Origin: Ananas comosus
Taxonomy: Eukaryota > Streptophyta > Magnoliopsida > Poales > Bromeliaceae
Direction: 5' to 3'
Assembly: GCF_001540865.1 (NCBI RefSeq)
Contig: NC_033641.1
Location: 5,161,643 to 5,225,642 of the forward strand
Length of the DNA stretch: 64,000 nucleotides
Within the stretch, counting starts at the first letter, position 1. The number at the start of each line of letters is the position of its first letter. A model generated the notes under the pieces. That model was not told the origin of the DNA and ran no database searches. It saw only the letters and a list, made by a program, of their open reading frames with translations. The position numbers and the translations under genes are program-made. Positions 44,995 to 55,726 of this stretch are shown one piece after another.

Positions 44995-46193
44995 TGTAAG
45001 ATATGGATCCCGAGGATCTAAAAGGTAAGTAACACCTAGAGGGGGGTGAATAGGTGTAAAAACGGCAAACTCGAAAATCTCGATGCAAATAAAACAAAGT
45101 AGCGGAAAATAAAACAGCACACCGAGAATTTAACGTGGAAAAACTCCAATTCGGGGTGAAAAACCCACGGGACCGATCACGCGAAGAAAATCCACTAAGA
45201 AAACTTGAGTACAAGTGATTTTGACAAAAATACACGACTCAATTTACCGATTTCTTGTTGATGGTGATCTTCGCCGGTCCTCGATCGATAGGAATCCACC
45301 AATCGACCTTGCTGCAACTCCTCGCAGCGTCAACGCCTCAACTCCTCGAAGCGTCCACCGAATCCTCGGCTTCACGCGAGATCCACGCGCCGAACCTCCT
45401 TCCGGAGCTTGTAGAATCGAAGATTTGTGGTGATTTAACTTTTGAAAACCATAAGCTATGGGGGTTCACCTTTAATCAAAAACTACTTGATTCTCGTATG
45501 AGTTCTCGAGTAAAAACGAAGAATCAAGTCGATTGTTGATTGTTAGAAACTCGTTATGTGAATCGAAGCATTGAAACGGAAAAAAAAGTTTCTAGGGTTT
45601 AGAATCAGTAAATATTCAAAGCCTTAAACTTTTAGATGACCCACATAGCTTATTTATATGTTTAGAAGACTTAGAAGTAGACTAGGATTGCAAAAAGTCC
45701 TTTTTAAAAACCTGTGTCGTCCTCAGAGACCGGTCTTCTCGAGGAGACCGGTCTGTGAGAGACCGGTCTCTCAAGTGAGGAACCGGTCCCTCTCTGCGTG
45801 TTCAAAAACTCAACGTTCGGGAACCGGTCTCTCAAGCTTGAGACCGGTCCCTCGCTGCGCGACAGAACTACCAAGGTTCGGGAACCGGTCTCTCATCTCA
45901 GGGAACCGGTTGCATCAGAACTCACGCAGTGAGGACCTTAGGGGAACCGGTCTCTCCATTTCAGGGACCGGTCCCAGAACACATGAAAGTTCAGAAAAAA
46001 TATTTTAAAGCAATCTAAGCCTTCTGAACGTATTCTAATTAGGTATCTTCACCACAAATGATCTTTTCTTCATACCTTAGGTGTCGAGCTTTCCGAATGA
46101 GTCTTCGTTCTCCAATTTGAGTAACTTCTGCGATCAACTCTTCAAGACTCCAAACAACTTTACGAAATTCGCCAACCTATAAAATCCTTAACA
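44995..46193 (-). mobile_element. 5' LTR of element A (1199 bp)
   Basis: Minus strand starts TGTTAAGG (46193) and ends TCTTACA (44995). The ACCGGT array and TATAAATA (near 45651-45658) are in the same places as in the 3' LTR. The first 190 bp on the U3 side match the 3' LTR without visible difference. The U5-side part differs clearly. Confidence 0.9.
45729..45972 (-). promoter_or_regulatory. Spaced ACCGGT array in the 5' LTR of element A
   Basis: Ten exact ACCGGT hexamers start at 45729, 45747, 45762, 45782, 45823, 45843, 45884, 45905, 45946 and 45967. The spacings (18, 15, 20, 41, 20, 41, 21, 41, 21) equal those of the partner LTR. The 41+20 pattern also makes a tandem repeat of about 61-62 bp. 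Confidence 0.88.
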
Positions 46194-47097
46194 GGAGATA
46201 GCCATCGCGACATAAGCTCGTCCGTGCGGGATTGGGCGCCGAAATGGGATGCCGTGGGAGAGGCTCATTCCTAGGGTGGAAATATTGACTACCACGGGGC
46301 CATGAGGCATAGCGCAAACCGGACTACCCTTTTGTAGGTCCTTTATGATTGGAACAAAGTTAAACTAAAATGCAAATTGGATATTGGACAAATTAGTAAA
46401 CAATGACATTTTTCTAGTTGTACTTGAGAACATTATGTTAGTTATACATATGCATATTCATGTTAGAATAGCATTTATACTTGTGGAAATTCATGCTAAG
46501 TATAGGCATAGTAGTTTAGCAAGTTTTATTCATGTTTATTATATATGTTGTTCATTCCATTTAAATGTTAGATCATACTACTTATGCCTCCATAACCTAG
46601 TGGTGTATTTCGCTGATGTCGGCGGCTTACCTACTGGGAACTATTGTTTAATAGTTCTCACGTCCTCTATATTGATGTTTTTGTTTACAGAGCCATCCAC
46701 CCTGGGAGAGGCTAGGGATCACGGAAAAGGAATCGCATTTAGCTAGATAGCGAGGAGTATTTCCATTTAGGTGGTTATCCCTCTATTTTTGTATTCATTG
46801 TATAAAGTGAGAGTTTTTATACCATGTGTAGAGACCACCATTTTTGTACATCTAGCATTTGTATTTGGGAGTTGTTGTTGTACTTCTTTATGGTTTTCAT
46901 TAGTGGATTTGTTCTTTTTATTCTACTTGTCATTAGAATTTAGTTATAAATATGCTCTGATATCTCTAGATGCTTATTATTGATGCTTATTATTGTTGCT
47001 TTAATTATCGCTTTGTTGTAGATGCCTTATATGTTGTAGGCATATGGCCGGTCTGGATACGCACCGGGCAGGCTTTTGCTGGGTCCCGGGACGTTGC
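46194..47097 (+). mobile_element. Ty3-gypsy LTR F, right part
   Basis: Continuation of 18313-20035 after element A. It contains the gypsy LTR module around 46600-46700 ('acctagtgg', 'tactgggaacta', 'atagttctcac') and a possible end at about 47097 (GGGACGTTGCA, a weak match to GGGGCGTGACA). No primer-binding site follows, so it is a solo LTR or truncated. LTR E sequence begins directly after it. Confidence 0.55.
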
Positions 47098-48410
47098 ACC
47101 CTACATTTTATGTATCGTTTTGCATGAATTCGAATGTCGAGGTGCGTATGCGCAAAACTCTTGTGCTGTGAGGGACTTTGCTGGAAATATGCAGCTGTGG
47201 AGGACTAAATTGCATTTTTGCCGACCTATATAAAAGCTAATGTTAGGGTTTCCATGCAAACCCTAACCCTAGTTGCCATAGCTCCCTCCAGTTGTGCTCT
47301 AGCCGTTACCAGCACCCCCTACCCATGCCGCGCTCACACCCCGGGCCGCCGGCAAGTGACTCCGGCCGCTGGAAAAAGGCCGACATTGCCTCTCCTCCAC
47401 CATACTCTCTACCGAGCTGCCGTTACTTGGCCGTGGACCTCAGGGATTAACCGTACACATCGGATCCCTCTTCCCTGGCCACAACCTGGCCTCCGACGCC
47501 GTCCCCGCCGGCCGCCGCCGTCCGCGCGCGCAGCCTGGGCGATCTGCAGCTTGGCTCGGCCAGCTCAGGCCAAGCTTAGCTCAGCTCGTGGCCCGCGAGC
47601 CACCGGCGCCCTAGACCAGCCGCGCCGCCTTCCTGGATCTTCGCCGACCTTCCGCACGCTGCCCCGTCGCCCCGGAGCTCCACCGACCGCCGCTCTATAC
47701 CTTTGTTTATCCTCCTTGACTGGTGAGTACCCCTCGCCCTCGTCGGCTTGCGGTACCCATTGGGAAGTGAGACATGTTACATGTTCTCACCCCCACCCTT
47801 TTCAGGTGATGTCGCAGGTCCAAGTGGGGACGGTTTGTGAGGTACGTAGGTTAGCATTCGATATAACTATCGGCCCATCGTTTTGGTTAAACTCCTCAAA
47901 CCTGTCTTTTTAATAATTGACTTAGTATTTATGGTTCAGTGGTTTCCTTTATTTGAATAATTGAGATTTTGTGAATGTAATAAGGATTTATGGATTTCTT
48001 ATGAAATGGAAATGGTTCTCTACCCCTCGTGGTAGCGCGTTTTTAAAAGAAAAAAATTTCCGGGTGGAAAACGGTGTTAAAAAGATTTTCTTAGTTTCCA
48101 TGACTTAGTGTTTCAAAATAAGTTTTCGGGCAGGAAACATTTTAAACTAATAGATGTGGATATGTAAATATTTGTGATGAAATAAATGTGGATGTGAATG
48201 GTGAATGTATATGGATATGCATATGTGTGTGGTTGTATCTTGTACTTCTACGACACTGTGCAAATACAGGGGAGACTCTGTTCGTGTGAACAGTGGACTC
48301 CCTATATTTGTGGTGGATCTGGCATGCCCGGAGGATAATGGTTTTAAAAAAAAAAATTGGGCACTTCCGCATGGGTTTTCTAAATCAAAAAGGGATCCCG
48401 TGGCGTGACA
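47098..48410 (+). mobile_element. Ty3-gypsy LTR E (5' end missing)
   Basis: Ends GGCGTGACA at 48410, followed by a primer-binding site. It begins in the leader shared with LTR D (ATTTTATGTATCG at 47105) including CCCTAACCCTAG (47261), then a GC-rich part and the 'acccattgggaag...gttctcaccc' module (47755-47800). U3 is absent, probably lost when LTR F arrived. The long open frame at 47218-47913 lies in the GC-rich leader and shows no protein motif. Confidence 0.65.
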
Positions 48411-48418
48411 GATTAAAG

Positions 48419-48431
48419 TGGTATCAAAGCC
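48419..48431 (+). promoter_or_regulatory. Primer-binding site of gypsy E
   Basis: TGGTATCAAAGCC, one base different from the initiator tRNA-Met match (G to A), 8 bp after the LTR end. Confidence 0.85.
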
Positions 48432-48610
48432 AAGTTACAACCACGGCATTACTCATAGGTTGTTTTGAAAAATAAATGAATTGAACCAATAATTAGGTTG
48501 ACCCATAGAAAGACCTATGGTGTATAGGCACGTGAGTGCGAGGTTTGGGCTTGAGTCCCGGTGTATATTGTCGAGTCGAATTATTCGCTTGACGGTGTTT
48601 TCTGTTGCAG

Positions 48611-49990
48611 ATGGCTTGTGGTAGACCTCCTCGTCCGGGTTGTGGCAGTGGACGCGCTAGTGCGGGGGCATCTGGGGGCCTGGGTGAGCGTGCCCCTATT
48701 GGCAGAAGTGGCGAGGTGCAGGTCGGCCCTGAGCCACTGGGTGATGCTCGTACCCAGCAGCTGGAGGCCGAGGTAGCAGCGATGAGGGGTCAGCTGACGG
48801 CCCTCTCTGGGATGTTCCAACAGTTTCTTTAGCAGCAGACTGCAACTGCTGCTCCCCCGGTTCCACCTCAGACGTAGTGTGCTCCAGTGACCGCGGACCC
48901 TTCGGTGATGGCTGCACCGGCTGCGGCTCTGACCGTCACGACGACGACAACGGCCACCACGACGGTTTCCGCTGGGGGTACTGATACCCCTGTAGCGGAG
49001 GGCGCTCGCATTCGGGCGAAGTTGGCGGAGTTTCAAAAGTTCTACCCGCCGAAGCATTTTAGGAAGAATGACGACAGCTGGGTGGTCGAGCATTGGGGCG
49101 CCCATATGGAGAAGTTGTTCCGTGACCTCCATATTGAGGAGCAAGATTGTATCCCTCTAGCTACTCATTGTTTAGAGGGAGAGGCGTATCGGTGGTGGCT
49201 CTGCCTCTGAGAGAAGAAGCTTGCAGAGATCTATCTGCCTTCGGGGGAATTTCGGAGACTCCTCTAAGAGCAGTACTTCAAGGATAGTACTAAGTAGAGC
49301 TTAGAGCACGAGCTGGAGTGCCTCAAGCAGGGCAGCCGCACTATAGCAGAGTACGCGCGAGACTTCACCCGCATCGTCGAGCTGATCCCTTTCGTGGTGT
49401 GTGATGAGTACCACAAGGCCAGACTTTTTGCGAGGGGGCTAGTACCCAACATTTGACTTCTAATCGCGTCCCACGGTGCGATATCCTTCAACGAGTGCTT
49501 GGATCGAGCTCTGATGGTGCAGAGCGAGTCGGAGGAGGTTCGATCTGATCGGGACGCATCTGAGAGATCTGGGGACAGGAAGCGTTCCCACGCCAAGTCT
49601 GGCGGTGGCTCTTTTTTCAGCAAGAAGCCACCCAAGCATCCGCGCACTCAGCAGTCGGCGAGGAGGCACCTTCTGGCAGTCAGCAATAGGGTGATTGATC
49701 CTGTGTGATCTGCGGGCAAGCACATAAGGTGACTATTTGTCTGCAGCGGAGGGACCACTACTTCCATTGTTGCCGGCCGGGCCATCTCCAGGCTCAGTGC
49801 TCTAGGAGAGACGGGGCTACTCAGAGTGTTGTTTCTTCCCTATCCACAACACGACAGAACCGAGGAGCCTCGAGTGCGGCTGCTTCGTCTGGGCATCCTT
49901 TTTTCTCACACCAGAATGAAGGGGCCCGCCAGGCATCTGCTGGGCGTGTCTTCACCTTGACTCAACTCGAGGGCGACTGTCGTTGCAGGT
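48611..49990 (+). pseudogene. Decayed Ty3-gypsy gag (element E)
   Basis: From ATG 48611 the frame begins MACGRPPRPGCG, similar to the gag start of element C (MARGGPRTR). A retrotransposon gag core follows (FQKFYPPKHF, VVEHWGAHMEKLF, CIPLATHCLEGEAYRWW). A late zinc knuckle (HCCRPGHLQAQC, about 49763-49800) lies in another frame. In-frame stops occur at 48830 (TAG), 48875 (TAG), 49208 (TGA), 49265 (TAA), 49294 (TAG) and 49454 (TGA). All fit CAG, CAA or CGA codons changed by one C-to-T transition. There is a frame change near 49700. It cannot make gag. Confidence 0.85.
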
Positions 49991-51214
49991 ATTGTCACCC
50001 TCTGTATTACTCGAGCTAGAGCTATTTTCGATACTGGAGCATCCTACTCATTCAGTTCACATTCATTTGCATGTGAGCATGGCCTGTCCTCGAGTCTACT
50101 CGATGTGCCGCTCTGGATTGAGACGCCTGGAGGTGACCTAGTAGCTGATCGGTGTATCTTGTCATACCCTGTCATTTTGGATGATCGGTCTTTTCTGGCG
50201 AATCTGGTGGTGCTCCTAATGAAGAATTTCGACGTGGTGATTGGAATGGACTGGTTTACCAGGCACCACGCTACTATCGACTGCGAGTGGAGGACGGTGA
50301 CATTTATTGGGCCCGGTGATGAAGTATTTGTCTATCGAGCATGTAAAAGCTCCTACTTTGCCACGACTATCTCTTCTGCTAAACCTAAAAGACTTATGAT
50401 GCCTGATATGTGGCCTATCTGGCTTTGGTGGATGTCACCCGCCGAGCTGCACCACCATTGGAGGAGATTCCTGTAGTCCGGGAGTTTCCGGATGTCTTTC
50501 CGACCGAGCTTCCGGGGATGCCTCCGGACCGGGAGATCGAGTTCATTATCGAGTTAGTTCCTGGCACGGCACCGATCTCGAAGACCCCCTACCGCATGGC
50601 CTTTACTAAGCTGAAGGAGCTGAAGGCTCAGCTCGAGGATCTCCTGGAGAAAGGTTTCATCAGACCTAGCGTGTCTCCCTAGAGTGCCCAGTCATTTTCG
50701 TGAAAAAGAAGGATGGTAGTCTACGGCTATGCATCGACTACCAGGAGCTCAATAAGGTCACAGTGAAGAACAAATATCCACTACCCCGGATTGACGATCT
50801 TTTCAATCAGCTTCAGGAATCGTTGGTGTATTCCAAGATCGATCTACAATCCAGGTATCATCAGCTTATGATCCGAGCTGAGGATGTGCCGAAGACAACC
50901 TTCTGAACTCGTTACGGCCACTACGAGTTCACGGTGATGCCATTCGGGCTTACCAATGCCCCGACAGCCTTCATGGATATGATGAATAGGGTCTTTCGGG
51001 CATACTTGGATCAGTTTGTCGTGGTCTTCATTGATGACATATTGATCTACTCGCGGAGTGATGAGGAGCACGAGGACCATCTCCGGCGAGTACTCTTGAT
51101 ACTTTGAGAGAACAAGTTATATGCTAAGCTCAAGAAGTGCAACTTCTGACTTCGCGATGTATCTTTCTTAGGACACATTGTGACTCCATCAGGTCATTAC
51201 GGTGGACCCAAAGA
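49991..51214 (+). pseudogene. Decayed Ty3-gypsy protease and reverse transcriptase (element E), truncated
   Basis: Protease D-T-G (IFDTGASYSF) at about 50024-50053, then VVIGMDWF (50237). The reverse transcriptase part has [14 protein letters not shown] (50700-50742), [10 protein letters not shown] and the catalytic region [13 protein letters not shown] (about 51016-51054). In-frame stops near 50682, 50905, 51104 and 51147 fall where the family has Trp or Arg, again C-to-T or G-to-A changes. Sequence ends at 51214 within the block after KLKKCNF, where LTR C begins about 40 bp later. RNase H and integrase are absent. Confidence 0.85.
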
Positions 51215-51254
51215 GCCCGTTTGGCTCGGGTATAAAGGGGGGATAAGGGGGTTA

Positions 51255-53774
51255 TGTAATATACCGAAACTTTGGTAAACAAATATCGAACTTTAGTCAA
51301 AATGACCCAGGTGCGAGGTTGGTACACTTCGGAAAGGCCGAAGGTGTCTAAATTGCAAAAAGTGCATTGTTGGGGGGTCTTCGAGAGCTGGAGAATCAAA
51401 AAACTCTGCAACTGCAGTTTTTGAGCTCTCTGGGACCGGTCCGTGATGGGAGAGACCGGTCCCCGTACGTGTGAAATCAGAGAAGTGAGAAAATTGGCTA
51501 AGTCCTAGGAGAGCAGCTCTTGGGAACCGATCCCTGCGGGAAGAGACCGGTCCCCGAGAGACCGGTCCCCTCACGGAGGGACCGGACCCATTTTTCGTAG
51601 CTGAGGGGATGCTCTCGGGGACCGGTCCCTTGCTGGAGAGATCGGTCCCTGAATCCGAAAAATGCCCAGTCTGGGCAGTGTTATGTGGTGAAAGTTGAGG
51701 GGTTTATTTGCATTTATGCACTAAGTGGGCTATGTATGAAGGGGGTATGAGATATTTCTCTCCCTCACACTCTCTCATATCTCTCTTTCTCTCTCTCGAA
51801 GGCAAGGAAAAGAGGAGAAAAGAGAAGAAGAAGGTGAAGAAGAAGAAGGAGAAGGTGGAGAGGAAGAAGAAGGAGTGAAGCAACTCCCTCTCCTTCACCT
51901 CTAGCTCAAGAAAGGAAAGCTTGTAAGGTACGCTTTGATCCTCTCTCATGGTAAAACCCTAAAATGGGTTTTGATTGACCTAAGGATGTTTTTTAATGGA
52001 GCCCCTAGAAGATTTAAAGCTTTCTTTTGCTTCCCTAAGAGATCAAAACTAGGATTTTGTATATGTGATGGAACTAGGGCTCCCAAATTGGGGCTTTTGC
52101 TTGTGAGGGTTCTAAAGTTAAATTGACCCTCTAGAGACCTAATTGGGGGTATTTCGATGCGTTGGTGCGCTCGATTTGACGTTACGAAAAGCCTATGCGA
52201 AGATATTGACAAAAAGATCGATTTTCACACAGATTGCCGCAGTACGCGGAATAGGAGTCTGAAAATTTCGTGAAATTAACCGTAGCACCCTAGTAAGCCT
52301 ACGAGGTGGGTGGTGCTTTCCAAACTCTTTGAAATTCCTTCTATGTCTATGTGTCACTTATTGAGCATATGAGCAAGTGTTTGTTGCATGCATTGTATAT
52401 TCATGTGAATGTTGCATGTTGTGAGTGCAATTGCATTATGAAATGGTTGAGAACCTAAGTACCCTATGTATGCATGATTGGTGATAACAAGAACCTAGTT
52501 GAGACAAAGAATAATGTGACACTATGACATGTAGATCGAGTGGCATTAGTAAATGCAAGATGACACTAGAGTTAGTGTGTGTGGGTAGCATTAACGAGGA
52601 TATGAATGCTAAAGTGTTTGAACACTAGAGTTAATGTGTGGTATCAAAGAAAACAAGTGTGGCATAAAGAACAACGAAAGCTAGAGTTAGCAACAAAATG
52701 TGACATAAAGAACACTAGAGTTAGTGTAAGACATGATTGAAAATAAAGAATGCAAAGAACTTGAGATTGAGACACAATGACATACAACCTTAGAGCTAAG
52801 GGTCATTTGTGCATAATTTCCTTATAGTTAAGGAACGGATTAAACTTGACATCCTTAAGAGTTAAGGATTGGATCATACTCGCTATAAGTCCTTGCTCGA
52901 GGGCGGTAGCTCCCCCTCGAGCGATGCGCTCCGGAGCTTGTCATCACTGGGTTTGTGCTATTCCCCAGAGGACGGTCCCCGTCGGGTCGTAGGAGTCTCT
53001 CCGGCAAATTAGGATTTTGGGTTGGTGAGTTAATGAGGCGAAACCCCCGGGTTAGCCATGAGATTGAACAAGAGACCAAAGAACTTGCATTCTTCATGAG
53101 TTTTATATTGAGCATCCTTGTTGATAGCTTTGTTCAGGCATATTAGTTGCATTCATACAGTTGGTTACTTATCTGCTTATTTCTTTCTATTATGCCTGAG
53201 TTAGACCTAGTGGAAAAGTCGGTGAGATTGGGGCCGAACCCACTGGAAACTTCGTTGTAGTTCTCACCCCACTATTTCCACAGAGCCGGGACCGAGCGAG
53301 CCGGCGAGCGACCACAGTAAAGGTATTGCGCTGTAGACAGTGACTACCCGAGTCGGGTTTTATACTTTTGCTAGTAGTATACCCTTATATCATCTTTTGT
53401 ATTTGATGATTAGATATGATAAAGAAAAGAATGTAAAGTTTTATTTTGAGCAAATGTGATGTAAAAGGAAATAATGAAAGCAATGTAAAGGTAAATGTGT
53501 ATGTGACAAAGGAATTGTGAATGTTAAGGTTGAATACAATGTATGTGATCCAAACTGAATCATAGTACTTGTGTAGATGTTTAGCTTCCATTCTTTCACT
53601 CTTGGCTATTGCTTACCCTCTGTAAGCCGTAATTGTATGTTTTCGCTTGTGCATTTTTTTTTATACTTGAATTGTACATGCGTTGAGCCTTGGGCGGACA
53701 GGGGAGGCTCTGTCCGTTCGGCGTCTGTTCGACGTGCCCGGACCGGCCAAAGAGATCGTTCCCGGGGCGTGACA
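51255..53774 (+). mobile_element. Ty3-gypsy LTR C (5' LTR, about 2.5 kb)
   Basis: Begins TGTAATATACCG and ends GGGGCGTGACA, followed by a primer-binding site. It contains an ACCGGT array (51435-51646), a long CT/GA-rich leader (51755-51880), internal tandem-like units ('acactagagttagtgt' at about 52563, 52623 and 52705) and the gypsy module at 53200-53285. The 40 bp before it (51215-51254) contain the short inverted motif GAGCCCGTTTGGCTC. Confidence 0.8.
51435..51646 (+). promoter_or_regulatory. Spaced ACCGGT array in gypsy LTR C
   Basis: Cores at 51435, 51455, 51526 (ACCGAT), 51546, 51561, 51581 (ACCGGA), 51621 and 51641 (ATCGGT), within GGGACCGGTCCC or GAGACCGGTCCC contexts. Spacings are 20, 71, 20, 15, 20, 40 and 20 bp. 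The 20, 15 and 40 steps are the ones seen in the copia-type LTRs A and X. Confidence 0.8.
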
Positions 53775-53781
53775 GATATGG

Positions 53782-53794
53782 TGGTATCAGAGCC
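53782..53794 (+). promoter_or_regulatory. Primer-binding site of gypsy C
   Basis: TGGTATCAGAGCC, exact match to the initiator tRNA-Met complement, 7 bp after the LTR end at 53774. Confidence 0.93.
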
Positions 53795-54102
53795 TAAAGT
53801 GAAAGAATAGGAATGGACCTAGAAACCCTTAGGATTGGAAGACTTTAAGGATCTAGGAGACGTAAGCGACGTTGGATCAAAGTTAGCGAAAGCATGCGAT
53901 TGGGTCAAGTTGGGATGTCTCTAACGTGGTTAGGGGCTAAGTTCAAATTGATGTTCGTTCTTTATTCCTTGTGTTGTGTTGGGCAGCCGACGACATAATA
54001 TTTTGGAGTGAGAATGGATACATAAGTTGCTTTCGCCGGATTGGGTGTGGTTAAGTAATGTTGGTCATGTAGCTAATGCGAGTTGCTTCATTCCAGGAAG
54101 TA

Positions 54103-55726
54103 ATGGCTCGTGGTGGACCTCGAACAAGGTCGATGCCAGAGGAGCCAAATACGGCACCCGAGCAATCCCGAGCAAGTGGCAATGGTGAGATTCGGGAGCA
54201 AATGGCCGTGCTTATTGGTGTAGTGCGGCAACAAGCGAAGTCTGTTCAACGCCAAGGGGAGCAGATTCAACGGCTCCAGGAGGCTTTGGAGCGTCAACAG
54301 GCGGCGGTGGCCCAGGTGGGTTCCGGGCATGTCGTGCCCCTTGTGGTGGTGCCGAGTGGAGTCGATGGAGTGGCGGCAGCGGCGGCTGTGCTAGTCACGG
54401 TAGTGTCGGCCGGATCGGGAACCTCAAATATCGATAGTGCGGCGGTAGAGGTAGAGCGGGAGCGCGCGTTGGCGGCTCTCATTCAGTTCAGGAAGTTCAA
54501 TCCACCTAACTTTGAAGGTGGAATGGTGGAGCCAGCGGTAGTGGAGTCGTGGATCGACTCGATGGAAACGCTCTTCGAGGACTTAAATACCTCGGAGAAA
54601 GACAAGGTGTACCTCGCCACCCATTGTCTCGAGAAGGCGGCGATGGTGTGGTGGAAGCGAGTCAAGCGGGATCGATCATCCGATCTTCCGCCTATGCTTT
54701 GGGAGAAGTTCAAGAGGGCGATGTTCGCGAACTACTTCCCTGACACGGTCAAGCGGAAGCTACAAGAGAAGTTTCACAAACTAAGACAAGGAGATCGCTT
54801 GGTAGCTGACTACGAGCAGGAGTTCTCCCACATTATTGATTGCGTCCCGGATGTTCTTCGAGATGACCGGGACTGGGCTGATTGTTTCTTACGAGGACTC
54901 CAGCCGAGAATCTATGAGAAGGTGCAAATTCTCATGTTGACGACCTTTGCGGAGGTCTTTGATCGGGCGTTGTGGGCGGAGCACGGCAACGCCTACGAAC
55001 GAGAGGAGCGCGAGGCTATGGCCGAGTCAAGGGATAAGGGCAAGAAGCGAGCGGCGGGTGGTGCCGGGGGTCGGCCGAATGCAAAGAAACCCCCTCGGTA
55101 TCCCCGACAGCAGTTGAGGAGCTGGAGACCACCTCGGTGCGTCATATGTGGCGGAGAGCACCGAGTGTCGACTTGCTCGCAGCGTGAAGGAAAATGTTTC
55201 AAGTGTGGCCAACCGGGACATCTTATCTGGGAGTGCCCGAGTTGGACGTCGTCTGCGCCGACGGCGGCATCAGCACCGTTTACCCCGAGGCAGCTTGCGG
55301 GGTTGCCACCAGCGATGTCGGCTGGACGCGCATCGTCACCGCGTCAGCCGGAGGGATCACGAGCACCTAGTGGTCGGATTTTCGCCACTCGGGTGGAGGA
55401 TCAGCCTGCAGCACCAGATGATATTGTGGCAGGTGTTATTCTGATCAATGGCACTAGAGCTAAAGCTTTATTTGATACGGGCGCATCTCATTCATTCATT
55501 GGTGCATCCTTTGCGAGAACTCATGGCATCAAAATAGTGCATAATTACGACTATTGGTGGGTGAATACGCCGGAACATTCCTTAAGAGTACACGAGGAGT
55601 GCTTGGCTTGTCCAGTTCAAATAGGTGAATGGATTATGCCAATTGACTTATTGGTGCAAGATCGAATGTGGGGATTTGATGTGATTTTGGGGACCAATTG
55701 GCTCTCCAAGTATTATGCAGTCATAG
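54103..55726 (+). CDS. Ty3-gypsy gag and protease (element C), truncated by LTR G
   Basis: An upstream in-frame ATG is at 54076, but 54103 (MARGGPRTRSMPEE) fits the family and element E. The frame is open for about 540 codons. A coiled-coil-like Gln-rich part (REQMAVLIGVVRQQAK) precedes the gag core (FNPPNFEGG, LATHCLEKAAMVWW, FPDTVKRKLQEKF). Two zinc-knuckle-like clusters follow: CVICGGEHRVSTC and CFKCGQPGHLIWEC. The protease D-T-G (ALFDTGASHSFIG) and GTNWLSKYYAVI come next. At 55727 antisense LTR G interrupts the frame, so reverse transcriptase and integrase are lost from view. The coding part has no stop, unlike element E, so it is younger. Confidence 0.88.

Larger units (their letters stand above)
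20036..46193 (-). mobile_element. Sirevirus-like Ty1-copia element A, with nested CACTA
   Basis: Read on the minus strand the order is: 5' LTR (46193-44995), tRNA-Met primer site, gag-pol (44962 onwards), CACTA insertion, rest of pol (to 24790), non-coding block, envelope-like gene, polypurine tracts, 3' LTR (21228-20036). Integrase lies before reverse transcriptase, as in Ty1-copia. Multiple AAAGGGGGAG tracts and a gene after pol are Sirevirus features. The 5-bp flanks are GAAGA (20031-20035) and GGAGA (46194-46198), a near-match consistent with a mutated target duplication. The surrounding sequence is gypsy LTR F on both sides. Without the CACTA (about 15 kb) the element is about 11.2 kb. 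Confidence 0.85.

Noticed and set aside
47218..47913. Open frame of 231 codons
   Set aside because: Lies in the GC-rich part of LTR E, covers the conserved LTR module at its end, and has no protein motif.
48581..49144. Minus-strand frame of 187 codons and another at 49264-49647
   Set aside because: Antisense shadows of gypsy gag codons in a GC-rich region.
51215..51254. Short piece with GAGCCCGTTTGGCTC that resembles the start of some small DNA transposons
   Set aside because: No matching opposite end or target duplication was found. Probably filler at the LTR C insertion.
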